NCBI GenBank assembly: GCA_050943135.1
Contig: JBMNOP010000003.1
Location: forward strand, 179,967 to 243,966
Source: RUG695 sp050943135
GTDB taxonomy: Bacteria > Planctomycetota > Planctomycetia > Pirellulales > Thermoguttaceae
Length of the DNA: 64,000 nt
Direction of reading: 5' to 3'
The notes under the pieces were generated by a model that made no database searches, was not told the origin of the DNA, and saw nothing but the letters and a program-made list of their open reading frames with translations. The position numbers were made by a program, and so were the translations under genes. Numbering within the stretch: position 1 is the stretch's first letter; the number at the start of each line of letters is the position of its first letter. Below are positions 7,227 through 15,928 of this stretch, one piece after another.

Positions 7227-10094
7227 ATGAAACCGTGGAGAGAGATTGCCCAGCCGCACCGGGACGTTCTCGAAGGGAGAATGAAACAGGCCGATTTCGC
7301 CGTCGACATTTCGGCGGTGGCCCGGGGAAACGCCTCGCCGGAATATCAGGACGCCAAAGAGTTCTTTTCGCGAACGTATATCACCGAGGGGTTGCGTCAT
7401 CTGCTGATTTCGGTGGTCCGCCGCCTGAACCGTCTCGACGGAGATCCGGTGATCCAATTGCAGACCAATTTCGGCGGGGGAAAGACGCACACCCTTCTGG
7501 CGGTTTACCATCTGGCGACAAGCGGGATGCCGACCTCGGAACTCGAAGGGATCCCCGAAGTCCTCGACCAGGCGGGAATCGACACGCTCCCGAAGGCGAA
7601 AGTCGCGGTCATCGACGGGACCCGCCTTTCTCCGAACCAGCCGTCCAACGTCGGGAAACTCGAAATCCGGACGATCTGGGGAGAACTCGCTTACCAGTTG
7701 CTCGGGTCGGAAGGGTATCGACTCCTTGAGGCGAGCGACCGGTCGGGAACCGCCCCCGGGAAAGAGGTGGTGGCCGAAATTCTCCGACTGGCCGCCCCTT
7801 GCGTGATCCTGCTCGACGAGGCGGTCGCGTTCTTTCGTCAACTCAACCAACCGAACCTTACGGCCGGAAGTTATGAAGCGAACATCTCCTTCGTTCAGGT
7901 TCTCACCGAAAGCGTGAAAGCCGTCCCCGACGCGGTCCTTCTGGCCTCGATCCCCGAATCGGAATCGGAGGCCGGGGGATTGTTCGGTCGGACCGTCCTC
8001 AACACCCTCGAAAAGATTTTCGCGCGGCTCGAAAATGTCTGGAAACCGGTCGGCGCCGACGAATCGTTTGAAATCGTTCGCCGCCGTCTTTTTAAGAGCG
8101 CGGGAGCCCCTTCGGAAATCGACGCGGTCTGCCGCGAGTTTGAACATTATTACCGGCAGCATAAAGAATTGTTCCCCCCCGAAGTGCAGGAATCCCTCTA
8201 TTTCGAACGGCTTCGGAGCGCGTATCCGATTCATCCGGAATTTTTCGACCGGCTCTATTACGATTGGTCGACCCTCGATAATTTCCAGCGCACGCGCGGG
8301 ATGTTGCAACAGATGGCGATGATCATCCGGCACCTCTGGAACAGCGAGAGTCGCGGCGCGATGATCATGCCGGGTTCCCTTCCGCTCAACGACACGAACG
8401 TGCGGATCAAGAGTACGCAGTATCTCTCCCCCGGCTGGGATCAGGTGATCGAGTCGGAAATCGACGGGTCGAAGTCGAAACCGAAAAAGATCGACGGGAC
8501 GGAAGCCCGGTTCGGATCGATTTCGGCAGCCGTTCGAACCACGCGAACGATCTTTCTCGGTACCGCCCCCTCGACCCCCGCCCAAGAGAACCGCGGGATC
8601 GATTTCGGTCGGATCCTGCTCGGTTGTGCCGAGCCGGGGCAGGAACCTTCGCTCTACTGGGATGTCTTAAAAAGGTTGCACGATACGCTCCATTACCTCT
8701 ACGTCGACAAAAAGCGTTATTGGTTCGATACGCGGCCGAACCTGCGCCGGGAAATGGAATCCCGAAAAACGAAATTTGCCGCCGATTTTAAGCGGCTGCG
8801 CGAGACGATCCACGATCTCCTGCGGGAGTTGATCGGAAGCCAATCCGATTTCGCAGGCGTTCATCTTTTCGCCCCGAACGAGGATATCCCGGACACGATC
8901 GACCGGGGACTCCGTTTGGTCTTCACGGAACCGGAAAGAAAAAACGCCTATTCCGCCGAAAACCGCGACAACACCTACGCGCGGATCCTCGACATTTTGG
9001 AATATCGCGGAACGACCCCGCGGATCCGTCGGAACCGCCTCGTCTTCGTGGTTCCCGACATGCCCGGCATCGACAACCTGAACGACCAGTGCGCCACCTA
9101 CCTGGCCTGGAACGAAATCGTCGAGGACGGGAGTACCGGCCGTCTGAACATGGACACCCAGCGTCTGAACCTGGCAAAGGAGCAAAGGAAGACCGCCGCC
9201 GAGATCTTTCGTCGCGCCGTTCCGGAATGTTACCATTCTCTCTTGGTTCCTTTCCAAGATCCCGGCCGAAAAGTCGATTTCGATTACCATCGTCTTTCCT
9301 ACGGCACCGAAAAGATGACCCGGGTGATTTGGAATTCGTTGAAAGAAAACGAGTTGGTCATCGACCGATGGTCGGAAATCCATCTTAAAAACATCCTGGA
9401 AAAGAGTTACCTGAAAGAGGGCGTGTCCGACGTTTCCGTCAAGCGGGTCTGGGAAGATACCTGCAACTACCTCTCGATGCCCCGCCTGAACGACGAGTCG
9501 GTTTTTTGCGAAGCGGTCGCCGAAGGTGTTGCGAAGGGGCTTTTCGGTTACGCGTCGGGAAAAGAGGGGGAAACGTATATCGGTTTTGAATTCCGTAGGA
9601 ATCCGAGCCGAATCCTCCTCGACGGAGACTCGCTCCTGATCGGGCAAGAGGCGGCCGAGGATTATCAAAAAGGACTCGACGCGGCGGCAAGCCGGGCCGT
9701 TTCGGACCCGGACCGGAGCGCTTGGGGCGGTACCGAAGAAACCACCTCTCCGGCGTCGCTCTCCCCTTCCCTTTCGGCGGGCGGCTCGGGGTCGGAATCG
9801 CAGGAGCTTCCCGACACGTCGGAAAGTTCCGCGGAAGGTGAAAATCTTTTCTTCGTCTCGATTGAACTGGACCCCGAAAAATCGGGACTCGGGGTCGATA
9901 TCAGTGACATCATCGAAGCGACCGCGTCGGTATTCGTTGGAAAGCCGGGGGTGAACGTGAAGATCAGACTCGATATCGAGGCCGAGGCGAAGACCGCGTT
10001 CGACGCCGGAACGGTGAGGGCGGTTAAGGAAAATTGCCGGCAACTCGCTTCCGACAAAAACCTCGAGATCCAACCGAATTTCGACACCAAATGA
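7227..10094 (+). CDS. DUF499 domain-containing ATPase
   Basis: This 955-residue protein of the DUF499 family is a large P-loop ATPase repeatedly found beside DUF1156 methylases. Walker A is NFGGGKTH with K86, and Walker B is VILLDE with D197-E198. The second half is long and helical. A Ser/Pro-rich low-complexity linker lies near residues 830-870, followed by a small conserved C-terminal domain of about 80 residues. It starts 4 bases after the methylase stop, so the two are translationally coupled. It has no signal peptide or membrane segment and is presumably cytoplasmic. By analogy with other ATPases in modification-based defence it may act as a motor or assembly factor. No experimental function is known to me for this family. 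Confidence 0.88.
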   Translation: MKPWREIAQPHRDVLEGRMKQADFAVDISAVARGNASPEYQDAKEFFSRTYITEGLRHLLISVVRRLNRLDGDPVIQLQTNFGGGKTHTLLAVYHLATSGMPTSELEGIPEVLDQAGIDTLPKAKVAVIDGTRLSPNQPSNVGKLEIRTIWGELAYQLLGSEGYRLLEASDRSGTAPGKEVVAEILRLAAPCVILLDEAVAFFRQLNQPNLTAGSYEANISFVQVLTESVKAVPDAVLLASIPESESEAGGLFGRTVLNTLEKIFARLENVWKPVGADESFEIVRRRLFKSAGAPSEIDAVCREFEHYYRQHKELFPPEVQESLYFERLRSAYPIHPEFFDRLYYDWSTLDNFQRTRGMLQQMAMIIRHLWNSESRGAMIMPGSLPLNDTNVRIKSTQYLSPGWDQVIESEIDGSKSKPKKIDGTEARFGSISAAVRTTRTIFLGTAPSTPAQENRGIDFGRILLGCAEPGQEPSLYWDVLKRLHDTLHYLYVDKKRYWFDTRPNLRREMESRKTKFAADFKRLRETIHDLLRELIGSQSDFAGVHLFAPNEDIPDTIDRGLRLVFTEPERKNAYSAENRDNTYARILDILEYRGTTPRIRRNRLVFVVPDMPGIDNLNDQCATYLAWNEIVEDGSTGRLNMDTQRLNLAKEQRKTAAEIFRRAVPECYHSLLVPFQDPGRKVDFDYHRLSYGTEKMTRVIWNSLKENELVIDRWSEIHLKNILEKSYLKEGVSDVSVKRVWEDTCNYLSMPRLNDESVFCEAVAEGVAKGLFGYASGKEGETYIGFEFRRNPSRILLDGDSLLIGQEAAEDYQKGLDAAASRAVSDPDRSAWGGTEETTSPASLSPSLSAGGSGSESQELPDTSESSAEGENLFFVSIELDPEKSGLGVDISDIIEATASVFVGKPGVNVKIRLDIEAEAKTAFDAGTVRAVKENCRQLASDKNLEIQPNFDTK

Positions 10095-10231
10095 GTTTTT
10101 TTACCCCTTTCTGCTCTCAGGGAAACGGTAAAAGGGTCTCTTCCGGAAATCTTCCCTTCTTTTTTCCAAATAGCCCGCTTGTTAAGCTTTCTTTTTTCGA
10201 AAAACCTGTTATATTAAAAGCAGAGTGAAAT

Positions 10232-10251
10232 GGGAGCGCTCCGGCGCTCCC
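10232..10251 (+). other. 8-bp GC hairpin upstream of the 109-residue ORF
   Basis: GGGAGCGC (10232-10239) and GCGCTCCC (10244-10251) form a perfect stem closed by a TCCG tetraloop. It lies about 75 bases before the next start and just after an A/T-rich stretch containing TATATT (10210-10215). If TATATT is a -10 element, the hairpin sits in the first 40 bases of the leader and could stabilise that mRNA. It lacks a T-tract, so it is unlikely to be a terminator. Confidence 0.4.
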
Positions 10252-10326
10252 CGTTCGCTCCGAAAATGTTGGCTGTATCTGTCGGCCGGGTTTTGAATTT
10301 CACAACCGTAAGAAGGGAGACAGGGT

Positions 10327-10656
10327 ATGGGTGAAACAACGTTTGAAATCGTCAGGAACTATGGTGGCATGGACCAGCTCGAGAAGCTGAACGATCGTGC
10401 CCTGGAACTGAAAGCGCTCCTCAAGAAGGAGTTTTTGGGAAGGTTCTATCCCAAGTCCCAGCCGGTCGGCGACGAAATGCTCCGCCATATCCTGGTCCGT
10501 CAACTCTATCTGGCTTGGGCGCGTACGGTCGTCGAACGCGAACCCAAAATCAAAGAGACGGTCGAAGAGCTCGACTACGCCGAAAAACAGATTTCGGCCT
10601 GGCGGCTCGGGATCATCCGAGTACCGCTTTCGGTGCTCCTTCTTGAAAATCTCTGA
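10327..10656 (+). CDS. Hypothetical 109-residue protein
   Basis: I do not recognise this protein. It is mostly charged and predicted helical, with a helix-rich centre (LEKLNDRALELKALLKKEF) and a long amphipathic segment from about residue 55 to 90. No signal peptide, membrane segment or zinc motif is seen. A good ribosome-binding site (GGGAG) lies 9 bases before the ATG, and a strong terminator directly follows the stop, so it appears to be a single-gene transcript. It lies 232 bases after the DUF499 gene, is separated from it by a hairpin and promoter-like sequence, and is therefore probably not part of that operon. Confidence 0.65.
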   Translation: MGETTFEIVRNYGGMDQLEKLNDRALELKALLKKEFLGRFYPKSQPVGDEMLRHILVRQLYLAWARTVVEREPKIKETVEELDYAEKQISAWRLGIIRVPLSVLLLENL

Positions 10657-10663
10657 AACCACC

Positions 10664-10709
10664 TTCCCGCCGCATCCGTACGTGCGGCGGGAATCCGAAA
10701 CGATTTTTG
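10664..10709 (+). terminator. Intrinsic terminator between the 109-residue ORF and tatD
   Basis: TTCCCGCCGCA (10664-10674) pairs perfectly with TGCGGCGGGAA (10683-10693) around an 8-base loop, and a T5 run follows at about 10704. It sits between two convergent genes and may serve both strands. Confidence 0.75.
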
Positions 10710-10727
10710 TGTGGGGTGTTGGGGAAA

Positions 10728-11660
10728 TTAGGGGAGTCGAAAGAGTCGGCGCGCGTTTTCGGTTGTCTGCGCGACGATTTGCGAGATGTTTGTCTCGCGC
10801 AGTTCCGCCAGCCTGCGAGCGGTCCAGGCCGACATGATCGGCTCGTTCCGCTCGAGTTTTCCGCGGAACGGATGGGGGATCAGGAAAGGGGAATCGGTCT
10901 CTAAAAGGATCCTGTCTTGCGGCACGATCTTTGCCGCCTCGCCGATCGGCGCGAACTTGTTGCCGGTAAAGGTAACGTTCCCGGTAAACCCGAGGTAGAA
11001 ACCGAGTTCGAGGAGTTCCGATGCCGTCGAGGGACCGCCGCTATACGAGTGGACCACCCCTTGAAGCGGCGGAAGGGCGAGGAGCTTTTCGACCTGCGGT
11101 TCGGCGAGCGGGCCGAACCCCGGCCCGTCGCTCGGCGCTTCCCCCGCTTCCCACGCTCGGAACGCCGTCATGCAGCGCACCAATTCCTTTTCGGCGTCAC
11201 GACAATGAATGATGATCGGCAGCCCCTGCTCTTTCGCCAAGAGGGAATGCCGCAAAAGATATTCGAATTGAAGTTCGAGCGGAGAAGCGTTCCAATAGAG
11301 GTCGAGCCCCGTCTCGCCGATCGCCACGGTGGCGGGTCGACGGGCCAGGGCAACGATCGACGGCCAGTCGCCCGAAGTCATTTCGGTCAGGTGGTTCGGG
11401 TGGATTCCCGCCCCGGCATAAAGGTCGGGGTAAGACGCCGCAAGCGTCGCCGCCGCGGCGCTCGAGGTCGCGGTGATTCCCGGTAAAACCATTCCCCGAA
11501 CGACAAACCGGATCGGGCCCGACTCGATCGTTTTCCCCCTGATATCCGGAAACACCCCTTCCCGCGCCCGGTCGAGAACGTTCTGCCGGTCTTTGTCGAA
11601 TTTTTCAAGGTCAAGGTGTGCGTGGGTGTCGATGATTTCCAGCGGTTTGTCGTCGTGCAT
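10728..11660 (-). CDS. tatD: TatD family metal-dependent hydrolase (DNase)
   Basis: This 310-residue amidohydrolase-fold protein has the TatD metal site: THAHLD at residues 12-17, a central GETGLD glutamate motif, IIHCRDAE, and LLETDSPFL near the C-terminus. TatD proteins are cytoplasmic 3'-5' DNases implicated in DNA repair and quality control. The length is somewhat above the usual 260 because of insertions around residues 55-75 and 180-200. The start ATG lies about 26 bases after the predicted transcription start of its own promoter. The gene is monocistronic between a bidirectional terminator and the divergent csrA promoter. Confidence 0.9.
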   Translation of the reverse strand: MHDDKPLEIIDTHAHLDLEKFDKDRQNVLDRAREGVFPDIRGKTIESGPIRFVVRGMVLPGITATSSAAAATLAASYPDLYAGAGIHPNHLTEMTSGDWPSIVALARRPATVAIGETGLDLYWNASPLELQFEYLLRHSLLAKEQGLPIIIHCRDAEKELVRCMTAFRAWEAGEAPSDGPGFGPLAEPQVEKLLALPPLQGVVHSYSGGPSTASELLELGFYLGFTGNVTFTGNKFAPIGEAAKIVPQDRILLETDSPFLIPHPFRGKLERNEPIMSAWTARRLAELRETNISQIVAQTTENARRLFRLP

Positions 11661-11692
11661 GGTTTCTCGGAAAGGTTTCGTTTAAAAGAGCC

Positions 11693-11721
11693 ATTTTAAG
11701 GGAAAAAGTCGTTTTTGGCAA
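11693..11721 (-). promoter_or_regulatory. Sigma70-like promoter of tatD
   Basis: On the minus strand TTGCCA (11721-11716) and TAAAAT (11698-11693) are 17 bases apart. The predicted start is near 11686, giving a leader of about 26 bases. Confidence 0.6.
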
Positions 11722-11802
11722 GAATTCGTTCCAAAACCGGGGAATCTTATCTAAAAAACAGAAAAAAAGCTTGATTTTTTTTATTTTATCTATATTTTTT
11801 AT

Positions 11803-11830
11803 TTGACATCGTAGAAGCATGGGCTATATT
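11803..11830 (+). promoter_or_regulatory. Strong sigma70-like promoter of csrA with A/T-rich upstream tract
   Basis: TTGACA (11803-11808) and TATATT (11825-11830) are separated by 16 bases. The 60 bases upstream (about 11745-11802) are almost entirely A and T, like an UP element. The predicted start near 11837 leaves a leader of about 130 bases before csrA. The 305 bases between tatD and csrA hold only this promoter, the divergent tatD promoter and the csrA leader. Confidence 0.7.
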
Positions 11831-11953
11831 ATTAAACTAGATACTATGGCTAAAATATGTAATTTGGCTAGAATGTTGCCGTTTGCCATAGATTGCAATT
11901 AGGATATCGCGTGCCCGTCGGTAGGAGAGGCACGGCCATGAAGCGTTTTGAGG

Positions 11954-11961
11954 AAGGATGT
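11954..11961 (+). promoter_or_regulatory. CsrA-binding-like site overlapping the csrA ribosome-binding site
   Basis: AAGGATGT matches the core ARGGAUGU of the known CsrA RNA consensus. It overlaps GAGGAAGG, the ribosome-binding site, 4 bases before the csrA ATG. This would fit translational self-repression, which is known for CsrA in other bacteria. It is a sequence match only. Confidence 0.45.
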
Positions 11962-11965
11962 CGCC

Positions 11966-12232
11966 ATGTTGGTACTTTCCAGAAAAAAGAACGAGAGTAT
12001 TGTCATCAACGACAATATCACCGTCGTCGTCATTGAGGTGCGCGGCGACAAGGTGAGACTTGGAATCGAAGCACCGAAAGATGTTCCGGTACACCGTAAA
12101 GAGATCTACAACGCGATCCAGCTTGGCGAAAAGCGGGGCGAATTCAAGGCGGTCCGGACCCCCGAACCCGCTTCCGGTTTTTCCGAAGTCGCCGCAGAGG
12201 TCGAAAAGACCCTGACCCCCAATCTCGGCTGA
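11966..12232 (+). CDS. csrA: Carbon storage regulator CsrA (RsmA)
   Basis: This 88-residue RNA-binding protein is a global post-transcriptional regulator. It starts with the canonical MLVLSRKKNESIVI strand, followed by IEVRGDKVRLGIEAP and VHRKEIYNAI, the conserved beta-sheet and RNA-contacting surface; the Arg of VHRKEI is the key RNA-binding residue. The typical length is 60-75, so the last 20 residues form a variable tail. ATG 11966 was chosen over TTG 11948 because family homology begins there and GAGGAAGG is correctly spaced. The next gene, on the other strand, encodes a large autotransporter whose ribosome-binding site resembles a CsrA target. Confidence 0.95.
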   Translation: MLVLSRKKNESIVINDNITVVVIEVRGDKVRLGIEAPKDVPVHRKEIYNAIQLGEKRGEFKAVRTPEPASGFSEVAAEVEKTLTPNLG

Positions 12233-12239
12233 AACGCGA

Positions 12240-12269
12240 CAAAGGCTCCCGCGGGTGCGAGAGCCTTTG
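12240..12269 (+). terminator. Hairpin between csrA and the autotransporter gene
   Basis: CAAAGGCTC (12240-12248) pairs with GAGCCTTTG (12261-12269) around a 12-base loop, 8 bases after the csrA stop. The two genes converge, so it probably terminates one or both. No clear T-run follows on the plus strand. Confidence 0.55.
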
Positions 12270-12301
12270 CCGAGGTTCAGGAGAGGTTAGGAAGGTTTCG
12301 A

Positions 12302-15300
12302 TTAGAAGGTGTAGCTCATCGCGACCGTGCCGACATGGGCGGTCGATTGTTCGGAGGCGACGAAGTCGTAGTTGCCGCTCAAAGCCCATCGGTAGTCGCA
12401 GTCCAGGTAACCGAGCGCTCCGATCCCGGCGTCGAGGTAGTCTTTTCCAAGGTCAACGCCGTAGATGGTCATTGAGGTGCCGGTTGCGTCCCCGGCAAAG
12501 TAAGCCGTCATCTCGGGGAACGAATCCCCGGCAATCTGGCGGGCATACAGGAATTTGCTTGTCAATCGCACGAATTGCGTGTTCTTTTCGGTTTCAAATC
12601 CCGCGCGAACAAAGGTTCTGTTCCAATCGGTCTTGTTGTAGTTGAGCGCGATCGCGTTGCCGTATTCCCCGGCTTCTTCGAGCCAGACCTGTTGTGTGTC
12701 AAATTGAACCAGCGGTCGGAAGACACACCAGTTATACATCTGCATGTCGCGGGCGATTTTCACGGCGGCGGCCAAACTTTGCCCGTTGTTGGAAGAACGA
12801 TACCAATTCCCGGCGCCGAGTCGGTCGGCAATCTCCAAGTCGGGATCGATCCCTCCCATCCGGACATTCCGTTTGCTGTTCATGTGTTGCAAACCGAATC
12901 CGACGTAACCGGTCAGCGAGACCCCGTTCCAATAGTCGCGGCGACCGTAGAGGCCGAGATTGAAATTGCTTTGGTCGATGTGCTGGCTGACATCTTCCCA
13001 GGAACTGTACAGGTAGGGTTGCGAATAATCGAAGGCGAGCCCGAGAACGGCGTCGGGAGCGTTGAGCGCATCGTAGCCGAGCGAGATTCCGGTGTTCGTG
13101 ATCCCGTATTTGTCGCAGTTGTCATCGTCACGGGCATTGAACGACATGGTGTGCGCGGCGGCCCACACCGAGTTCGGCGCCATGGCATTGTAACCGAACA
13201 CCGAACCGATCGGGTACCCATCGTCGACATAGACCATGCCGTCGTCATAATATTCGCCACCGGAGTATTCCATCTGGCCACGGAAGACCGAGCCGCAAGT
13301 GGTACATTCCGGAGTGTAGGCACGGTGGGTCTGCCAGCCGAGTTGGTCGAAAGAATAACGCCACGGATCGGTCATCGCGAGCATCAGGGCGTTGGCACGG
13401 TTCGCCCCTGAAAGGGCGTCGAGCACCCGACCGACCGTCCGGGGATCGGTGCCGCTCTCCAGGTCCATCACCCTGGTGATGAAGTCGCCCAGTTCGTCGG
13501 AAATACTCTCGGGATTCCGAAGGAGGGTGTCGATGCCGTTGGCCACACTCCGCTGGTTGACCGTTTCGGCGAAGTCGGAAAATCCTTTGTTGGTGATACC
13601 GAGCAGATAACTCGTTTTATCGTCGGAAACACGCCCTTGCCGAGTCGTGAAAAGGGTGTTGTTCGAGGCGCCGCCCGAAACGGTGATCGCGTCGATGTCG
13701 TAGATCGATTGGTCGTTCGAAGTTTTAATCAGCGTGATCTCGCGCTTGCCGGGCGTGTAACTCTTGTAGGTGTCTTCGATTTCGATATTGCCGTGAATTT
13801 CGGCCGCGGCACTCGTGCCGCCGGCGGGAAGGAGCGTGATGAGCGGCGTCTCGCCCTCGGCACCGTCGATGTCAAAGACGATGGTCGAATAGGAGTCGGT
13901 CGCACCCATCTTCAGCGTTTTTCCGGCGGCAACATCGAGCGGGTTGTCGGCGTCGACCACAAGGGTTGCGCCGGAGGCAAAGGTCGTATCGCTGCCGAAA
14001 AGGTTTGTTCCCGTTCCGTTGTATTCGTAGGAGGCGCCGCTCTTGAAGTTGACCCGGTCGGCCGAAAGTGCCGCGGCGGTCAGGTTGCCGTTGTTTTTGA
14101 CGGCGGTGTTTCCAAAGCTTAGCTCGTGACCTCCACCCTGAAATCCGCCGGTTCCGTTAATGATCAAGGTGGTCGGATGCTCGGACGAACCTTTGGCAAA
14201 TTCGGTCGTGCCGTCGAGTGCAATCATTCCGTTCACCGCCACGGTCGGATGAATCGTCGATTCCTCCTCTTGCGAATCGCTGCCGGTATAGGTTCCGCTC
14301 ATCGTTCCATCGGTCAGCGTCAGCGTGTTGAACGTGTAGGTGCCGGCATTGGCGAGCCGACCGCCGTCGAGGGTAACCTCGTCGGCCGTAAAGGTGCCGC
14401 CGGTCGCGTTGGTTACGGTAAGATCGCCGGCGACCGTCATCGATTTGGTGGTCACTTTGCCGGTATTCGTGAACTCGACCTCGGAATCGGAGTCAATGTC
14501 AAAGTCGCCGGCAACATTGATCGTCCCCTTGTTACTCATGGCCAGGGCGGAATGTCCCGAAACCTCCCGGTTCCGGTCGACCCCGTAAAGCCGGAGATCT
14601 CCGTCGGCGTCGATGGTTCCGACCGATTCGTTGTTGAACCCGACCACCCCTTCGACTTCATCGCCGAAGGTGTCTGTGTACGAGGAAGCGCCGGTAAAGA
14701 GGATTCCACTCCCCTGTTTGTCGTCGAGGTTGATTTTCCCGTAGTTTTTGAGGGTGTCGTCAAGCCGGAGATCATAAAGACCGCCCGCCGAACGGGTTCC
14801 GTCGGCATGGAATTTGCTGTCAAGACCGCTGACATTCAAAACGGAAACCGCGGTTTTATCGCTCGAGGTGCCGAGGGTCAGGGCTCCGCCGGTCGCGGTG
14901 CCGAAAGAGTCGCTGAACCGTTTCACCCAAAGGCCGCCGACGGTTGACGCGGCGCTCCGAACGGTCAGGTCACTTCCCGTGGTGGAATTGTCGTTGTAGA
15001 CCGAGGTCAAGCCGTCGACCTGAACCGTGCCGACCGCGCCCCAAACCGCTTCGGAGGAACCCGAGGAAATGTCGAGGTTGCCGCCAACCTTAACGGTACC
15101 GAAAACAGACAACGCCGAGGAACCGAGCAGGGCGTCCCCTGAAACATGAAGGGTACCATGGCCATAGGTGCTGTCGGAATCGATATAGTCCGAGACAATG
15201 AACGCGTCGCTCCCGCTCGCACCGTTATGGACGTTGACCGTACCGAAGTTGCGAAAGATGCCGGCCCCGGAATAGAAGTCGGTCAGGGCGGCGCCCCCTT

Positions 15301-15925
15301 CGGTTTGCCCGAAATCGATCACGCTCCCTTCCAGGAGAACGAGCCCTTTGTAGCCGGAAGAACCGGTGCCGTTATTGACCAGTTGGGCGCCGGGAGCGAT
15401 TGTCAGGGTGCCGAGCCCCTTTTGCCCCGAATCGACATACCCGACGGCCAACGAACCGCCGGAACCGATTTCGACCGAAGCGCCGGAGAGCGCGGTCAGC
15501 TTCGAGACGTTTTCGGCGCCCCAGGGTCCCATAACGTAGAGTGAACCGATGCCGGAAGGCCCTGCCTCGTTCCGTCCGACCCGCAACGTCGCGCCGGAGT
15601 TGATCTGCATCGTAACGGCTTCGGCGGGATTGAGCGAGGTTGAATCGGCGGTCAATTTTCCGATGACCGCGTCGACCCCGTTCGAGATGTTGACCGTCTG
15701 GCTCAGCGGTGAACCGTAAAGGCCGTAATTGTAGTTGGCATCGGAAAGATTGTTTGTTCCGATGAAAGAGGTCACGTCTCGGTTGCGAGCGACAGGGTCG
15801 GCGGCACGGGCTTCGCCGGTAATGAAGCCGGTCCCCTGAAACAGGAGGATGCCGCCGACAAAGAGACCGGATAACATTTGGGTGAAGCGATCTCTTTTAC
15901 TGATACGTTCAACTCTTTTTTTCAT
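12302..15925 (-). CDS. Autotransporter with beta-helical passenger and outer-membrane beta-barrel
   Basis: This 1207-residue type V secretion protein has a basic N-terminus, then a hydrophobic signal segment (about residues 15-35, MLSGLFVGGILLFQG) and an ARA-type cleavage site. The passenger, about residues 40-880, consists of Gly/Thr/Asn/Ser-rich strands of the type GTLTIAPGAQLVNNG, as in beta-helical autotransporter adhesins. The last 280 residues alternate aromatic and polar strands and end in VAMSYTF, with the terminal Phe expected of an outer-membrane barrel. Start ATG 15925 was chosen over the more upstream in-frame codon because AAGGAAGGA lies 5 bases before it. Neighbours are csrA (convergent) and a diguanylate cyclase upstream on the same strand, which suggests regulated surface adhesion. 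The ligand is unknown. Confidence 0.88.
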   Translation of the reverse strand: MKKRVERISKRDRFTQMLSGLFVGGILLFQGTGFITGEARAADPVARNRDVTSFIGTNNLSDANYNYGLYGSPLSQTVNISNGVDAVIGKLTADSTSLNPAEAVTMQINSGATLRVGRNEAGPSGIGSLYVMGPWGAENVSKLTALSGASVEIGSGGSLAVGYVDSGQKGLGTLTIAPGAQLVNNGTGSSGYKGLVLLEGSVIDFGQTEGGAALTDFYSGAGIFRNFGTVNVHNGASGSDAFIVSDYIDSDSTYGHGTLHVSGDALLGSSALSVFGTVKVGGNLDISSGSSEAVWGAVGTVQVDGLTSVYNDNSTTGSDLTVRSAASTVGGLWVKRFSDSFGTATGGALTLGTSSDKTAVSVLNVSGLDSKFHADGTRSAGGLYDLRLDDTLKNYGKINLDDKQGSGILFTGASSYTDTFGDEVEGVVGFNNESVGTIDADGDLRLYGVDRNREVSGHSALAMSNKGTINVAGDFDIDSDSEVEFTNTGKVTTKSMTVAGDLTVTNATGGTFTADEVTLDGGRLANAGTYTFNTLTLTDGTMSGTYTGSDSQEEESTIHPTVAVNGMIALDGTTEFAKGSSEHPTTLIINGTGGFQGGGHELSFGNTAVKNNGNLTAAALSADRVNFKSGASYEYNGTGTNLFGSDTTFASGATLVVDADNPLDVAAGKTLKMGATDSYSTIVFDIDGAEGETPLITLLPAGGTSAAAEIHGNIEIEDTYKSYTPGKREITLIKTSNDQSIYDIDAITVSGGASNNTLFTTRQGRVSDDKTSYLLGITNKGFSDFAETVNQRSVANGIDTLLRNPESISDELGDFITRVMDLESGTDPRTVGRVLDALSGANRANALMLAMTDPWRYSFDQLGWQTHRAYTPECTTCGSVFRGQMEYSGGEYYDDGMVYVDDGYPIGSVFGYNAMAPNSVWAAAHTMSFNARDDDNCDKYGITNTGISLGYDALNAPDAVLGLAFDYSQPYLYSSWEDVSQHIDQSNFNLGLYGRRDYWNGVSLTGYVGFGLQHMNSKRNVRMGGIDPDLEIADRLGAGNWYRSSNNGQSLAAAVKIARDMQMYNWCVFRPLVQFDTQQVWLEEAGEYGNAIALNYNKTDWNRTFVRAGFETEKNTQFVRLTSKFLYARQIAGDSFPEMTAYFAGDATGTSMTIYGVDLGKDYLDAGIGALGYLDCDYRWALSGNYDFVASEQSTAHVGTVAMSYTF

Positions 15926-15928
15926 TGT

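Noticed and set aside
769..10094. Labelling the operon DISARM or BREX
   Set aside because: No drmA, drmB or drmC, and no pglZ or brxC-type gene, is present. The combination DUF1156 + DUF499 is different, although the helicase and methylase are distantly reminiscent of drmD and drmMI.
11938..12036. Short ATG frame overlapping the csrA start in another phase
   Set aside because: About 32 codons with no family match. The csrA frame in the same place is clearly real.
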